In this document: positions 11,948-22,932 of the stretch, piece after piece
How the letters are laid out: each line of letters begins with the position of its first letter
Position numbering within the stretch: the stretch's first letter is position 1
DNA from: Strobilurus pachycystidiatus
Lineage: Eukaryota; Basidiomycota; Agaricomycetes; Agaricales; Physalacriaceae
Assembly (NCBI GenBank): GCA_019915135.1
Contig: JAHLMK010000016.1
Coordinates: 744,001 to 808,000 of the forward strand
Reading direction: 5' to 3'
Length of the DNA: 64,000 nucleotides
The notes under the pieces: model-generated
Database searches by the model: none
Seen by the model: the letters and a program-made list of their open reading frames with translations, nothing else
Told to the model about the DNA's origin: nothing
Translations under genes and position numbers: made by a program

Positions 11948-12376
11948 GCAGACCCCTGATCTTCATCAGTGTTACATGTTCGAAAAGGTTCGAAATAGAC
12001 CGAAAGCTCTAAATTATGTAACGCCAACGTCTTGCTTAAGCCCCTCACTCTGCCCTCACTCGACCTTGAAAGGCTTCATGCACGGAAGCTCAACTTTTAC
12101 TGATGTTGGTAGTCATCTCCCTACAGCAACCGATACGGCGGCCCGCCGGTTGGATACTCAGTTGCGCGACTATGATTGCGACCATGTGCTCCCGAGTCCC
12201 CAGACATCAAATTTATAACATCCCATCAAAGAGCACATGCCAAGGCTTTATATCCCCTCGATGAAATTGGGCGGTAGTTTTAAAGTAGCAGCTACTTGAC
12301 GTTTCGTGCCCCAGCTTCCAAGCTTCTTAGGGTCGCTGGCCGAGCTCTCCCTTTTCCCTCTCTACATCCTACTGCG
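11948..12376. other. Intergenic, upstream of the membrane protein gene
   Basis: Between the transposon and the ATG at 12377. It probably contains the promoter of the downstream gene. The transposon sits less than 450 bp upstream of that start. Confidence 0.4.
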
Positions 12377-13896
12377 ATGTCGAACGCACCCCCATCGTCC
12401 TACCTCGTCTGGTCCATCGTCTCCTGCTGCCTCCTCACCTTCCTTTTGTACCACATATACCGGTTCGACCACTTCAAATGCATTCGCTGGAACTCTGGGC
12501 CGTACTCTGGAGCGTTCAAGCGCATAATGACATACACATACCTCGCATCGGTTCCACTAATCGCGACGTTCGCCATTGGCTTCACGATTCTCAAGTACCG
12601 GGAGGGGTTCGTTGAGGTTCCAGTATATGGAAGTGAGTCGTCATTGCACCTTGTTCACAGCCCTCCCTCTGACTGAATGCAAAGTAATACCCACACCCTA
12701 CAGCCTATGGTCTCCCGGGCACCGCAGGGCCATCCTTCCGCTCAATCTCACACTCTCTGTGGCATGGGGCTTGGAAATGGTGACGCATCTGGAGGAGTTA
12801 TGCTTCTGGCTCTTCCTCGTCACATCCCAGAGCTCTCCCAACCAGAACTGGTTCCGCAGCATCTACTTCAAGGTTTGGGTCGTCGGGTCCATCATCGCGG
12901 TTGTCTATATGCCCTTGGTCACCATTTTCACCCGGCACGATTCCCTGCGGAGCGAGGCGTATACTTTCCTTGCCGGAGGGCTGGGTAGTCTGAGCCTGAC
13001 ATTGTGGTTCACGCCCATCTTGTGAGTTTGGCATCATGACTGCATGGTCCAGCCAACCCCGAGTCCGAGTCGCTACTGACTGATGGCTTTAGATGGAACT
13101 TTGAGAAGTTCCTTCGCGCTCTCAAACGAGAAGGAGTGGATCAGGCGACTATCATCAGGCTGACGAAATTCCACGAACTCAATGTACGCCTATTCTTAAC
13201 TTGCTCTCTGAACATCTGATTTATTCGGCCCAGTCGATACGCGTACTGTTCCGTTTCATGTTCACAATCCCATTCGTCATTCTGGGCGCGGACGGCATAA
13301 CATCTAGCCCGGTCGTAAACGTGAATGCATTCGCCATCGGTATTTAGTTCACGTCACTGTCATTCAAACACCGGCGCTGATGGGGTATGTGCGACAGAAT
13401 TCCTCACGAACATCGGCGCTGTCGGGTGTGGAGTTTCCTCTGGGTTGACACTTGTCATCTTCTTCCCGCGTTCAATCGAGGGAGAGATTGCCGCGAAAGA
13501 GAGCCGACATCAGCTCAGCAGCGCTGTCGGTACTCGTACTCCCATGGCTCTGGACACAGAATCCGTCATATCCCGCTTCGAGCCCCCAGATGTCACCGTC
13601 CCCGAAGAAGCCAGCTGGACGATTGACAAGTCTCCCTACGAAGACATGCCCGCACTGAGTCCCAACCGAAAACGAGGCTCCGACGTCGAGTTTGGGCGTA
13701 TCGACGGCGAGCAGCGCATGAGCCTCAACCCCATGGTTCACAACTTCACAAGCCCAATTGGTGAGTTGATCAAGCACCTTTCCAACGGGGTGATGACTGA
13801 CGGTGGTACATAGATATGGACCATCGTATGATGAGGAGCAGGACTAATGTCATGAGGACTGGTAACGAATCAAGATTGACGTTCACGCGTCCTTGA
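12377..13896 (+). CDS. Multi-pass membrane protein, about seven helices
   Basis: Six exons keep one frame: 12377-12632, 12685-13021, 13093-13183, 13234-13339, 13398-13760 and 13814-13896, giving 411 residues. The N terminus (MSNAPPSSYLVWSIVSCCLL) has no cleavable signal, so the first helix is likely a signal anchor. About seven hydrophobic segments follow, including SVPLIATFAIGFTIL, KVWVVGSIIAVVYMPLV, YTFLAGGLGSLSLTLWF, FMFTIPFVILGADG and GAVGCGVSSGLTLVIFF. The last roughly 130 residues are hydrophilic, Ser/Pro-rich and probably cytosolic. The topology resembles fungal seven-helix sensor-type proteins, but I do not recognise a named family and assign no function. The splice model is strong because all five phases agree. 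Confidence 0.72.
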
Positions 13897-14791
13897 TTGC
13901 GCCGGTGAGGGAGGGAGGAGGCGGTCGGGCGATTGTACGATTAGTGCGACTAGCCTACCAAGGTGTTAAAATGTCTTTGTTGTATACCTAGCTTATAAAA
14001 GTACCTATTATATACCAGCGTTTACTCAGAATGCTTGTGCCATGATGATGAGATACTTGAGATGCCACATATGCTCTATCATCAGGACCTTGTACAGCTC
14101 TGTGAGATGGGTGGTATATGGGAGCTTGGACCTAAATAGCCCTCCTCCTCCTCCCGAGTCCACATACCTGCTTTACCATAACTTATAAGGTCAGATTCAA
14201 GTCCACCTCTCATATCCTTCCGAGCCCTTCCCGCTGCTAATCCAGCGCCTACGCCTCTTCCGCAGGCTCGAAGCTTTCAAATTATGCAGTTCCAAGCAAG
14301 CATGCAAAGCATGTTCATTGTTGACCAGAAGAGATGCGCGGACCGATCGACGGGTGTTCGTCAAGGAAACGACGGATATTCGGAATGTGGCGTGACATGC
14401 CAGTATCTGGGCAGATACCATCAGGCTTGGAACGTGTAGACTGTAGGTACCCTGAGACGTTTCGGAAGGGCTGGAAAGCGCAGCAATAAACCGAGTCCAT
14501 ATGGGATTTCGGGGACCGATGAGCGTAAGAACAGATGAGTGATACAAAGCCCAGTCGCGGTGGACGAATGGAGTACAATTGCCTCCGGGTGGTCGTCATT
14601 AAAGGTATGCCGGTCTACGCCACACTTGTGAATGTGGGAACAGGCCACGACTTTGACGCCACGTTGACATCGCCATATCAGTCGCAGGGCGGCCCGATTT
14701 ATTTCCCAAAGTTGACTGAGGCAGAGTCCTCCATCGGACCGCATATCCGATATTGCCGATCGTCCGAGTTGAGTCTCATTTCCGTTCCACG
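13897..14791. other. Intergenic, no supported gene
   Basis: About 0.9 kb between two genes on the same strand. Overlapping open frames on the minus strand around 14200-14740 look like chance: there are no domain motifs and the composition is the same in every frame. The sequence next to 14792 should contain the citrate carrier promoter. Confidence 0.4.
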
Positions 14792-15973
14792 ATGGTCTTT
14801 CCCAAGGAAAAGCCAGTCCACTCGCTGTAAGCGCGCGCCGGCTCCTTCAAACTGGTCTAACAGTGGCGTAGAGTAGCAGGCGCTTCTGCGGGGGCCATCG
14901 AGGCGTACGTCCTCGCCGCTGCACACGACCTCAACTGAAAATACCCGTCCAAATAGCTTTATCACATATCCAACGGAGTTCGTCAAGACGCGGTCGCAGT
15001 TTGGCGGCAAAGTGCGCTGGTATCTTGCTGGAAAATGAACAAAGAAATCCTGACGGAATTCCCGAAGAAACTGGGCCCGATAGCCATCATCAAAGAGACA
15101 GTGCACAAGCAGGGAATAGCAGGCCTCTACTCGGGATGCTCTGCGCTGGTAGTGGGCAACGCGACCAAGGCGGGTGTGCGCTTTGTCAGCTATGACCATT
15201 TCAAGAGCATGCTTGCCGACTCCGAGGTCTGTTTTCGCTTCCCCACCTGCCATTCTACGCGTCGACCAACATACACATGTACAGGGCAAAGTGAGCGCCC
15301 CGCGCAGCCTCGTCGCCGGCCTCGGTGCAGGAATGACCGAGGCCGTCTTCGCGGTGACGCCCTCGGAGACTATCAAGACCAAGCTCATCGATGACGCCAA
15401 CCGCCCGAACCCCCAGTACCGCGGGCTCGTGCACGGCACGACCATGATTGTGCGCCAGGAGGGCATCCGCGGCATCTATCGCGGTCTGTTCCCCACCATG
15501 ATGCGCCAGGGAGCAAACTCAGCCATCCGGTTCACGACGTACTCCACTTTGAAGCAGTTTGTCCAGGGCGCGGCACGACCAGGCCAGCAACTGCCCAGTG
15601 CGATAACGTTTGGCATCGGTGCTATCGCCGGGGTCGTGACGGTGTATACGACCATGCCGCTAGAGTATGTACTCCTCGTGTCTTCTGTTCACGAAGTCTA
15701 ACTTCAACCTACCTAGCGTGATCAAAACGCGCATGCAGTCATTAGAGGCCCGTTCACAGTATCGCAACTTTGCTCATTGTGCCTACCGGATATTTACAGA
15801 AGAAGGTGTGCGGAGATTTTGGACGGGGACTACACCGAGGTTGGCGAGACTAGTGGTAAGTGGTCATGACTGGCCGTATCTACTGTACCGATCTGACGCT
15901 CGCGTCTATCAAGTTGAGCGGTGGTATCGTCTTTACAGTATACGAAAACATCATGAGAGTCTTGGCTGCATAG
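14792..15973 (+). CDS. CTP1: Mitochondrial citrate (tricarboxylate) carrier
   Basis: Seven exons: 14792-14826, 14872-14904, 14957-15011, 15068-15226, 15285-15664, 15717-15855 and 15914-15973, all in phase, giving 286 residues, the usual carrier size. Three mitochondrial-carrier repeats are visible with their PxE/DxxKT signatures: YPTEFVKTRSQFGGK, TPSETIKTKLIDD and MPLDVIKTRMQS. Other close matches to yeast citrate carrier include GLYSGCSALVVGNATKAGVRF, AGLGAGMTEAVFAVTP and the C-terminal LSGGIVFTVYENIMRVL. It exchanges citrate (or isocitrate) across the inner mitochondrial membrane, feeding cytosolic acetyl-CoA. The first three exons are very short and hidden from simple ORF searches. Identification is firm. 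Confidence 0.92.
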
Positions 15974-16538
15974 ATATGTTTATAAAAGGCGCCTCTTCAC
16001 CAGATTTGTACATAGCCACACAACAGAGATGGTGCGTATGCATTTGCTTGCTTAGAATGTCTAACATGTGTCCGCAGCTCGATTATCATCCGAGAGATTT
16101 GACAAGAAAGACTCGGAGTAAGACCAGAACTTGAAGCGATAACGAAGCGCAAGCCACGCTGCTTGGGGCAGGTACTTGGTTCGGCGAGTACTTGGCCAAA
16201 GCTAAACTGAAGCGTGATCTGGCCGCTGTTGGCTGGGGTATATTTCAAAACTTTGAAGTGTATTTCTTGACGATGTCGCTGACATTCGTCGCGTTCCCGA
16301 CGCGTCAGGATAAATAATGTCCCTGAACATAGCCGGCCTGATCGATCGACGGGACGACGAACGCGGGCACAGCTCTTATCTTCGTACCACCACCATCACG
16401 ACCTGCACACTCGCATACTTACACAAATCCTCGAGAAACGACTGTGGAAAGGGAGAGACCTTACGGGTTTGCATCAGACGGCGCACAATTGACGTGCGTT
16501 ATTGACGTCTTACTCCACACCAATACTAATGGTCACCC
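15974..16538. other. Intergenic, no supported gene
   Basis: Between the citrate carrier stop and the ATG at 16539 on the same strand. Nothing recognisable beyond presumed 3' UTR and promoter sequence. Confidence 0.4.
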
Positions 16539-17294
16539 ATGAAGATAGTCCCTAATAAAGCCCTCAAAACTCAATCTCCAGGCTGGCCGTCCTTTCTCCT
16601 CAAAATGCTGCCAAGTCCTGCGCACTCGAGCAATGAACTCACAAGCTCTCCTAATCCCGCTTCTCTCAGCGCCCCTCGGCCAAAAGGGCACCTGGAGCCG
16701 CATGTCAGCAATCTGCCTCGTCGACGCCGTCTCACCCAGCTCCCCACGCCCGATAGCGATACATCTGACGACGTCCCCGACTCGCACATATCAGCGAGCA
16801 CTCTTTCGTCGCCGCGCCCCGAAGCAGACACACCGCCATCCCCCTCGCCATCCCCATCATCGTCAACTTCGTCATTACCGGACAAGTCTTATCCACAGCC
16901 ACTTTATGCCCATAATCCGCACCCGCACCCGCACCTCCGCTCGTCAAAAGGCCACCTAGGGCCACACGTCTCCCACATCCCGCGTCGCCGCCGACTCATT
17001 GAGGTCGTTCCGTGCTCAGGCGTCTTTGCGATGCCGCCTGCGATGGAGGAGGACGACTCGGGGATGCCGGCGCCTGGCTTCGAAGGCGAGTCGCCCGCGA
17101 CGGTGCTGAGCCGGGCGTTGATTGCGCTGTGTACGAAACAGCCGGATGTGTGGGCCAAGGGCGGCGTGGAGGCGATGTATATGCGGCTGCATGATGCGGA
17201 GCAGGTACCGCCGGCGTGGATGGGTGCATTGAGGAGGGAGGGTCTTGCCGTTGTAGAAACAGAGGTCAGGAGATTATTGGATTATGAGGAATAG
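16539..17294 (+). CDS. Disordered protein with duplicated KGHLxPHVSxxPRRRRL motif
   Basis: A single-exon frame of 251 codons from ATG 16539. An in-frame ATG at 16605 is also possible. Residues 49-65 read KGHLEPHVSNLPRRRRL and residues 137-153 read KGHLGPHVSHIPRRRRL, so a 17-residue block is repeated with only three differences. Between them lies a Ser/Pro/Asp-rich disordered stretch with a His-Pro run. The C-terminal 65 residues look folded and helical (VLSRALIALCTKQPDVW to EVRRLLDYEE). The RRRR runs could be nuclear localisation or nucleic-acid/phosphate contacts, but that is inference. I recognise no named domain. Conservation of the duplicated block within an otherwise low-complexity region suggests selection and supports the gene being real. 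Confidence 0.6.
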   Translation: MKIVPNKALKTQSPGWPSFLLKMLPSPAHSSNELTSSPNPASLSAPRPKGHLEPHVSNLPRRRRLTQLPTPDSDTSDDVPDSHISASTLSSPRPEADTPPSPSPSPSSSTSSLPDKSYPQPLYAHNPHPHPHLRSSKGHLGPHVSHIPRRRRLIEVVPCSGVFAMPPAMEEDDSGMPAPGFEGESPATVLSRALIALCTKQPDVWAKGGVEAMYMRLHDAEQVPPAWMGALRREGLAVVETEVRRLLDYEE

Positions 17295-17768
17295 AAGTGT
17301 ATCATTATCATCGTAAACAGACATTGTATTCATAGGCATTCGATAGACATGTATTCGGTATTCACGGCTCCCGTACATATACTAGTTGTAGCGCATAGAG
17401 TATATACGCCGCGTCAATTTCCTTAAGTATAGAATTTTTACCTTGCAGCTCATACCACGCAGGATACCGAATGGGGGCTCGTGTATAGGAAAACCATTCT
17501 TCATACGAATCCTTAGCCGAGGAATCCTTCATTTGAAGTCTGAGCTGGACTACACGATGCAGCGTCCGGTTCAGCGTGGCTTGCGCTTTGTTCTCCGCTT
17601 CATTTTCATTCTGGTCAAATCTCGCGAATGATAACCGAGCTCAAGAACTGCGTCGGGCATTTTGCCAGATGCACCAATTGACTACCTTTGGAGTTCAAAG
17701 TCAATCCTTGAACACGTCTTTGGTATTCGCAGCTCCGTACTGTTACATGCCACATTCCGAGTCCATTC
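17295..17768. other. Convergent intergenic region
   Basis: AT-rich sequence between the stop at 17294 and the stop of the DUF6534 gene. No gene or repeat supported. Confidence 0.4.
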
Positions 17769-19597
17769 TCATTCGCGTACCAAGAGGCTCTCGTCTAGCA
17801 TCGCCGAAGAGTCCTTGAGTCCTCTATTAGGGCCCACAGTCAATGACTCCCTTTTCATTTCGCCCAGCTCATGTGTCTCCGACGTGCCCGCTGGAAGAAA
17901 CACCGGCATGGACTGTATCACCGTAAGCATCAGTTTCCTGACATGAGAGGCACTCACTGCTTGCACCGTGGGACGTTGACCCGACGTCAAGTCTATCGTT
18001 CTTTCGCGCGTGAAAACAGAGTTCCGATCCCTCCTTCCTCTTGAGTTCAAGCTGGACATGACGGTGTTACTATACACCTTGGGCTAGCATCTGATGGTTA
18101 GAAGTGGGAGTGCCCTCGAAGCTGCCGACGTACGAGAAGGAAGATGAAAGCTATATGGAGGCCACTTGTACGAAGACCCAGAAAGGCCGCCAACTCGACG
18201 ATGGCACATGCACTGGTGATGAGTCCATTTTGGACCGTTCCTAGTAGCATTGAGCTTGGGCAATCGTTTGAACCTGGGGCATGCGCACATACCTGCGATA
18301 ATCCTGTTTATGATGTGGTCGGTCCTTCCCAAACCAGTCTTTCGCGTTCCGAGTAGATACGAGAGCGCGCCTAAGACTGCGTGAGCTGTTGCATCGGACA
18401 ATGCACTTCGTGGGCCTGACATGTTATACACACGTCCACCAATGCGGTGGTTGCAAGCCACACCCCGCCCACTGCATGAGGTGCTGGGTCGTAGAACTGT
18501 GACGCGTCCTAACACAAGTCAGTACTCCCTGGAGCCCCCGATCGCGGATTTGCGGAACACACCGTGTGTATCGCTTAATAAAAGTTGAGACCAGGCGGAG
18601 TGGAATGGTACAGGCTAGCTTACTGATATAAACGGTAAGAAAGACTGTGCACCCTAGCGACACCGCACATCCAAAGAAAAGCGGGATACAAATCCATGGT
18701 CTCTGAGCTAGGGCCTGTGTTGGGCTACATAGTAGTTATGGCGAAGCAACGTGAACGAGACCCACCTGAACTCTCCATATGAGAAAGACCTGGCACAAGA
18801 TCGCTTGGACGCCCTGACAAGCACATTTCAGCGTAAACGTCGTTCCTGGCCCAGTCTTGACAGAGAAGACTGACAACGAGTACCGGTTCTAGACATGGTT
18901 AACTTCTGATATTTTTTCCAGACATGTACTCACGAATAGCCAGTCCTGATGAGATCTCGTCAATGATATTCCACGAGCTTCGGTTCAGTGTACTCACGGA
19001 AAGTGACATGGGATAGGCTTGCATATACACCTTGGAAGCGTTCAGTCCATGGCCCGGGACAGGTAGGCCCAATGCAAGCATACCGAAGTTCGTGATGAGA
19101 AGGTCATAGATCCACCAGATCGCAAATATCGTCCTGTCGGTGACAGATTTAATATAGATGCGTTGCGAGGAAGATGTAATTTTGGCGCACCCAATGATAT
19201 CCAAGATAAGCAGAGTCGTTACCTAGCAGTACATGAGCTGACTGCCAGTAGGAACTCAGAGTGTCACGCACATATATCTTGATCCAGAGTTTGTCCCTGT
19301 AAGCATCGATGTCATTCGATGGCTCAACATACAGACTCAAGTCGAAGACAAACTTTGGATAGCGCGTGAAGTACAGGACACACTAAGCGATGTGTTGAGC
19401 TCAAGTCAAGTATCGAGGAGAAATTGGACAAACCTGGTTCCACATGGATCCAAAGAGCATGCAGGAGATCATGATCCCCACTAGCGGTGGCCCAAACACT
19501 GCCGTCCTATAATCAAAAGACTGCCCAGACTGGATTGGTAGGCAAGCGACGTACTGCCACCAATGGGCGGTGGTGCCGCGTCTAGCGGTGAATCCAT
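17769..19597 (-). CDS. DUF6534-type seven-helix membrane protein
   Basis: The proposed start is the ATG at 19597 (MDSPLDAAPPPIGGS). It must be spliced by a weak GTCGCT donor to enter the clear first helix TAVFGPPLVGIMISCMLFGS, so the first exon is uncertain. Later exons show the family order. These are CVLYFTRYPKFVFDLSLYV, IWWIYDLLITNFGML, the conserved cytosolic signature SYLLGTRKTGLGRTDHIINR, and LITSACAIVELAAF. The last is the IAFIFLLVR helix leading to KVYSNTVMSSLNSRGRRD and a hydrophilic tail ending SLLVRE at 17769. A 45-nt in-frame intron probably interrupts the tail after PTVQA. This family is confined mainly to basidiomycetes and its function is unknown. It is divergent from the P450 gene. 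A second member lies at 59061-60906. Confidence 0.7.
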
Positions 19598-20134
19598 CGT
19601 GAAGTCGGGTTATGAGGCTGGGATCCGGAAAAATTGGAATGGTCGCCCCCCTCGATACTTATGGACTACCAATGGAGCCCGGCGTTTGATGTGGGGAGCG
19701 CGGTTACTACTCCCATACGTCGCGTCCTGGCCCTCGGCCCAGACGTATACGTGATTATTTGCTGGCACAGTAACAATATGATGGAAGGTCTGTCAGAGTC
19801 GTGTGCCGCCGGATCAATTCCGAGTCCCTGTTCTTCTCTTTTCTCAACAAGTTCAACTCGGTTGGTCCACGAGTCGGTCGCGGTTTGGGCTCCTTCGACT
19901 CGCTTAGCCCAAGTCATTCGCGTCAATTTATTGTGTCAGGACCAAGAAGAATGGCAGCTCACACTTTATGTAAAGATCAGGAATCGTCAATTGAACCATC
20001 CAGGATCGTCACTGGCCGTTAGCGGGCCACGAGGACTTTGTGGGGACATGCCATCGAGGCCCTGAGCATCCTGAATTGTGGGCGTCTCGGCAGACTCTCA
20101 GACGCCGGATGTTTGCTTCTTGGATTGCACCAAG
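19598..20134. promoter_or_regulatory. Shared divergent promoter region (DUF6534 / P450)
   Basis: A 537-bp spacer between two divergently transcribed genes, so it probably drives both. I recognise no specific binding site. Short open frames in it lack domain features. Confidence 0.45.
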
Positions 20135-22347
20135 ATGACATTATCCATCCCGGTACTGTTGTGGCTCTCCCTCGCAGCGTATCTTCTCTATAAAGTCCTT
20201 CGATATGGCCGACGAGAAGAAGGTCTTCCTCCAGGTATGTGCTAAGTGGTTTGCTTATCTGTGGAAAACCAGAAGACTAACGGAATTCGCAGGACCACCA
20301 ACTACTCCACTTCTCGGCAATCTTCTTCAAATGCCACGAAAGAACGTTCATGTAGGGTGAGTTCTTTGTGATACTCATGAGAACATCCTAGTGTTCAAGT
20401 CTCTTGTACACAGCTTTTCTGAAATGTCGCAGACGTGGGGAGATATTATGTCGGTGCGTCCTCCAGTAGCTCTCAGCTCCGTACTTCCTTGACCTGTGTG
20501 AATATGCAGCTCAAGTTGGGTGCCGGCAACATGATCATTCTTTCCAGTGCTAGCGCTGTCAAAGAGGTACTTGAGAACACTGGATGGACTTCGAGCTCGA
20601 GACCTCACATGTACCTCGCGACGCTGGCCACAAATGACTGTCATGCCTCATTGGCCCCCGATAGTCAGCTTCTCTGCATTCATATGCGTTACAAAGCGTT
20701 GAATTTCATACGCAGGTCCAAGGATTCGCGCAATGAGACACTTCATGGCGACTTTCCTATCAAAGACCGCGGCTCTCGACCAAATCACCATACAGGATGC
20801 TGAGATCTCACAATTAATCTACGAGCTGTCCACTGAGCCTCAAGTGAGTCTCAATCACGCGTTCGAGTCCGAGATCATGAATATACTCTCAACAGAACTT
20901 CTACGCCTCAGCGCGTCGCTTCTCACACTCGATATCCAAAACAATCATTTATGGCAAACGGGCGCCCTTCTTCGACTCGAAAGACGTGAAAGAGTTCTAT
21001 GGCGGCTTTGACGCGATTGCGCATAACATGTCGCCGGGGGTCCACCCTCCCATCGACCTCATTCCGGTGTTGAAGTATCTCCCTGACGCGCTTGCGCCGT
21101 GGAATGGGATCATGCGCGGGATTCGGGCGAGACGCGATGCGATGCATCTCAAGCTGTACGACGAAACCGAGAAGAGGGCGAAGATGGGACATAACGGCGT
21201 CGCGTCGTTCCTTGAACGAATCATCGACCTGCCCGAATCGGAGAAGGGAACAGAGTTGAGCAAGGAGTTCATTTCGTGAGTCTTACCTTCTGGGAAAACC
21301 CTCTGTCTTATTGACGGTAGACTTCAGGCATAGTTCGTTGGCATTATTGGATGGAGGCTCTGATACGACTGGGACATTCGTGTTGACGTTGATTCTATGT
21401 TTGGCGTCATATCCCGCATTTCAGGAAAGAGCGAGGAAGGAGATACAAAGCGTGGTGGGAGAGCGTATGCCCGCGCTAGAGGACTTCGACAATTTGCCCT
21501 TTGTGGATGCTCTAGTCAAGGAGATCCTCCGGTATCGACCTATTCTACCACTGGCGCTCCCGCATCATATCAAGGAGGATCTACATGTACGTCTTCTGTC
21601 TGTCTGATTAAACGAAGAGAAAATGAGCTGACAAGTAAGCATCCAGTACAAAGGGTATCAAGTACCGAAGGATAGCATGGTCATGATGAACCTATGTAAG
21701 TTGTCCTGCCTGAGATCGGCGCGTCTTCCTCACTTCACATTCACGAAGGGGCCATCTTCCACGACCCCAGTGTCTTCGAGAACCCAGAGATCTTTGACCC
21801 TGAGCGATTTTTGAAGTCGAAGTATGGTACATTACCTGGCATGGACGTGGACTTTCGCGATACACTCATATTTGGGGCCGGACGTGTTCGTGAATCGTTG
21901 CATAGTGTGCTACCTCTCTGACCATCACTCTAGAGACGCTGTCCCGGTATACACGTTGCGAAACTGACTTTGGTACGCTCCAAACAAATAGCATACCGAT
22001 CTTGACTTTGACCAAAACTTCAGGCACTGGCTACAATGCGGATTATCTGGGCCTTTGAGATATCTGAGGCGATAGATACCGTCACGAAGACACCAATACC
22101 CCTCTCATTGGACATGTCGTACTTCCAAGATGTATGGTCTCTCGAGTCGAACGACATATGTCTTGCTGACAGAACTTAGGACCAGGTTGTTATGCCCCTT
22201 CCTTTCAAATGCAATATTGCGCCGCGCAGTCCAGAGCACGCCCGGTTGATGAAACAGGCCTTTACGGATGCTGCTGATCTGTTCAGAGACTACGAGGATA
22301 ATTTAACGGATATTGAGAAAGAGCGGTTACTTGGCTTGCGGTTGTAA
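20135..22347 (+). CDS. Cytochrome P450 monooxygenase
   Basis: A multi-exon gene starting at ATG 20135. The N terminus has a membrane anchor (LSIPVLLWLSLAAYLLYKVL) followed by the proline hinge LPPGPPTTPLLGN across the first intron. Further exons give QTWGDIMSLKLGAGNMIILS and the helix-C-like GPRIRAMRHFMATF. The I-helix is LALLDGGSDTTGTFV, with GGSDTT in place of the textbook AGxDTT. The ExxR is in KEILRYRP, then PERF, and the haem-binding loop FGAGRRRCPG lies across an intron near 21885-21945, with the Cys ligand intact. The protein ends LTDIEKERLLGLRL. It should be an ER-bound mono-oxygenase acting with P450 reductase. The substrate is unknown, and no neighbouring biosynthetic genes suggest one. 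All catalytic motifs look intact. Confidence 0.9.
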
Positions 22348-22932
22348 TCTTATTGTATTGTCCTTGAAGAATGAGCTGTGCTGAGACGTCGTTGGTATCT
22401 GTACTGGTAAATCCATATCCTCCTTGGTCATTCACCGCAGAGTTCGTTTGAATGATGAAGTGTCCTCTCCCTTCTAGTGGCTTTTCTACATCCGGACTAG
22501 GTAGGTCAAACTTGTTTCCTGAAGGACTCAATCTCTAAGTTAAACATCAGTAATGCTGAACGTTCCCGGTTTCTTGGTCTCTTCTCATTCTCCCTCCCTT
22601 GACGAAGATTGGCGCTGTGAATGAATGCGGTAAGCGACCGATTATTGGACCAAATCCGCCCGCTTTATCGAAGGGTTCTTTTCATAGACATTCGGCATCA
22701 GACCAAGACCGACACGCCCCGCCCCACCCCGCCAAAGCTACCGTTCAGCGGCGTTCACTGTCGCTTCGGCCAAAGCGGGAAACAATGTGACTCATGTTAC
22801 ATAACACGCGTCGCGTCGAATCAACAACAGTAAACATATTCGAACTTGGCACTTACCACGACGCGCGAAGTTGAACAACTCGCCGAAGTATTCAGCCAGA
22901 GCAAAGCAGCAGATCTGAAAATCACGCGCAAA
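22348..22932. other. Intergenic, upstream of FunK1 gene A
   Basis: Between the P450 stop and the first in-frame ATG of the FunK1 gene. The FunK1 frame is open back to about 22834 without an ATG, so an upstream exon carrying the true start may lie here. Confidence 0.4.

Noticed and set aside
14197..14744. Overlapping minus-strand open frames
   Set aside because: No recognisable motif or splice logic; composition is the same in all frames.
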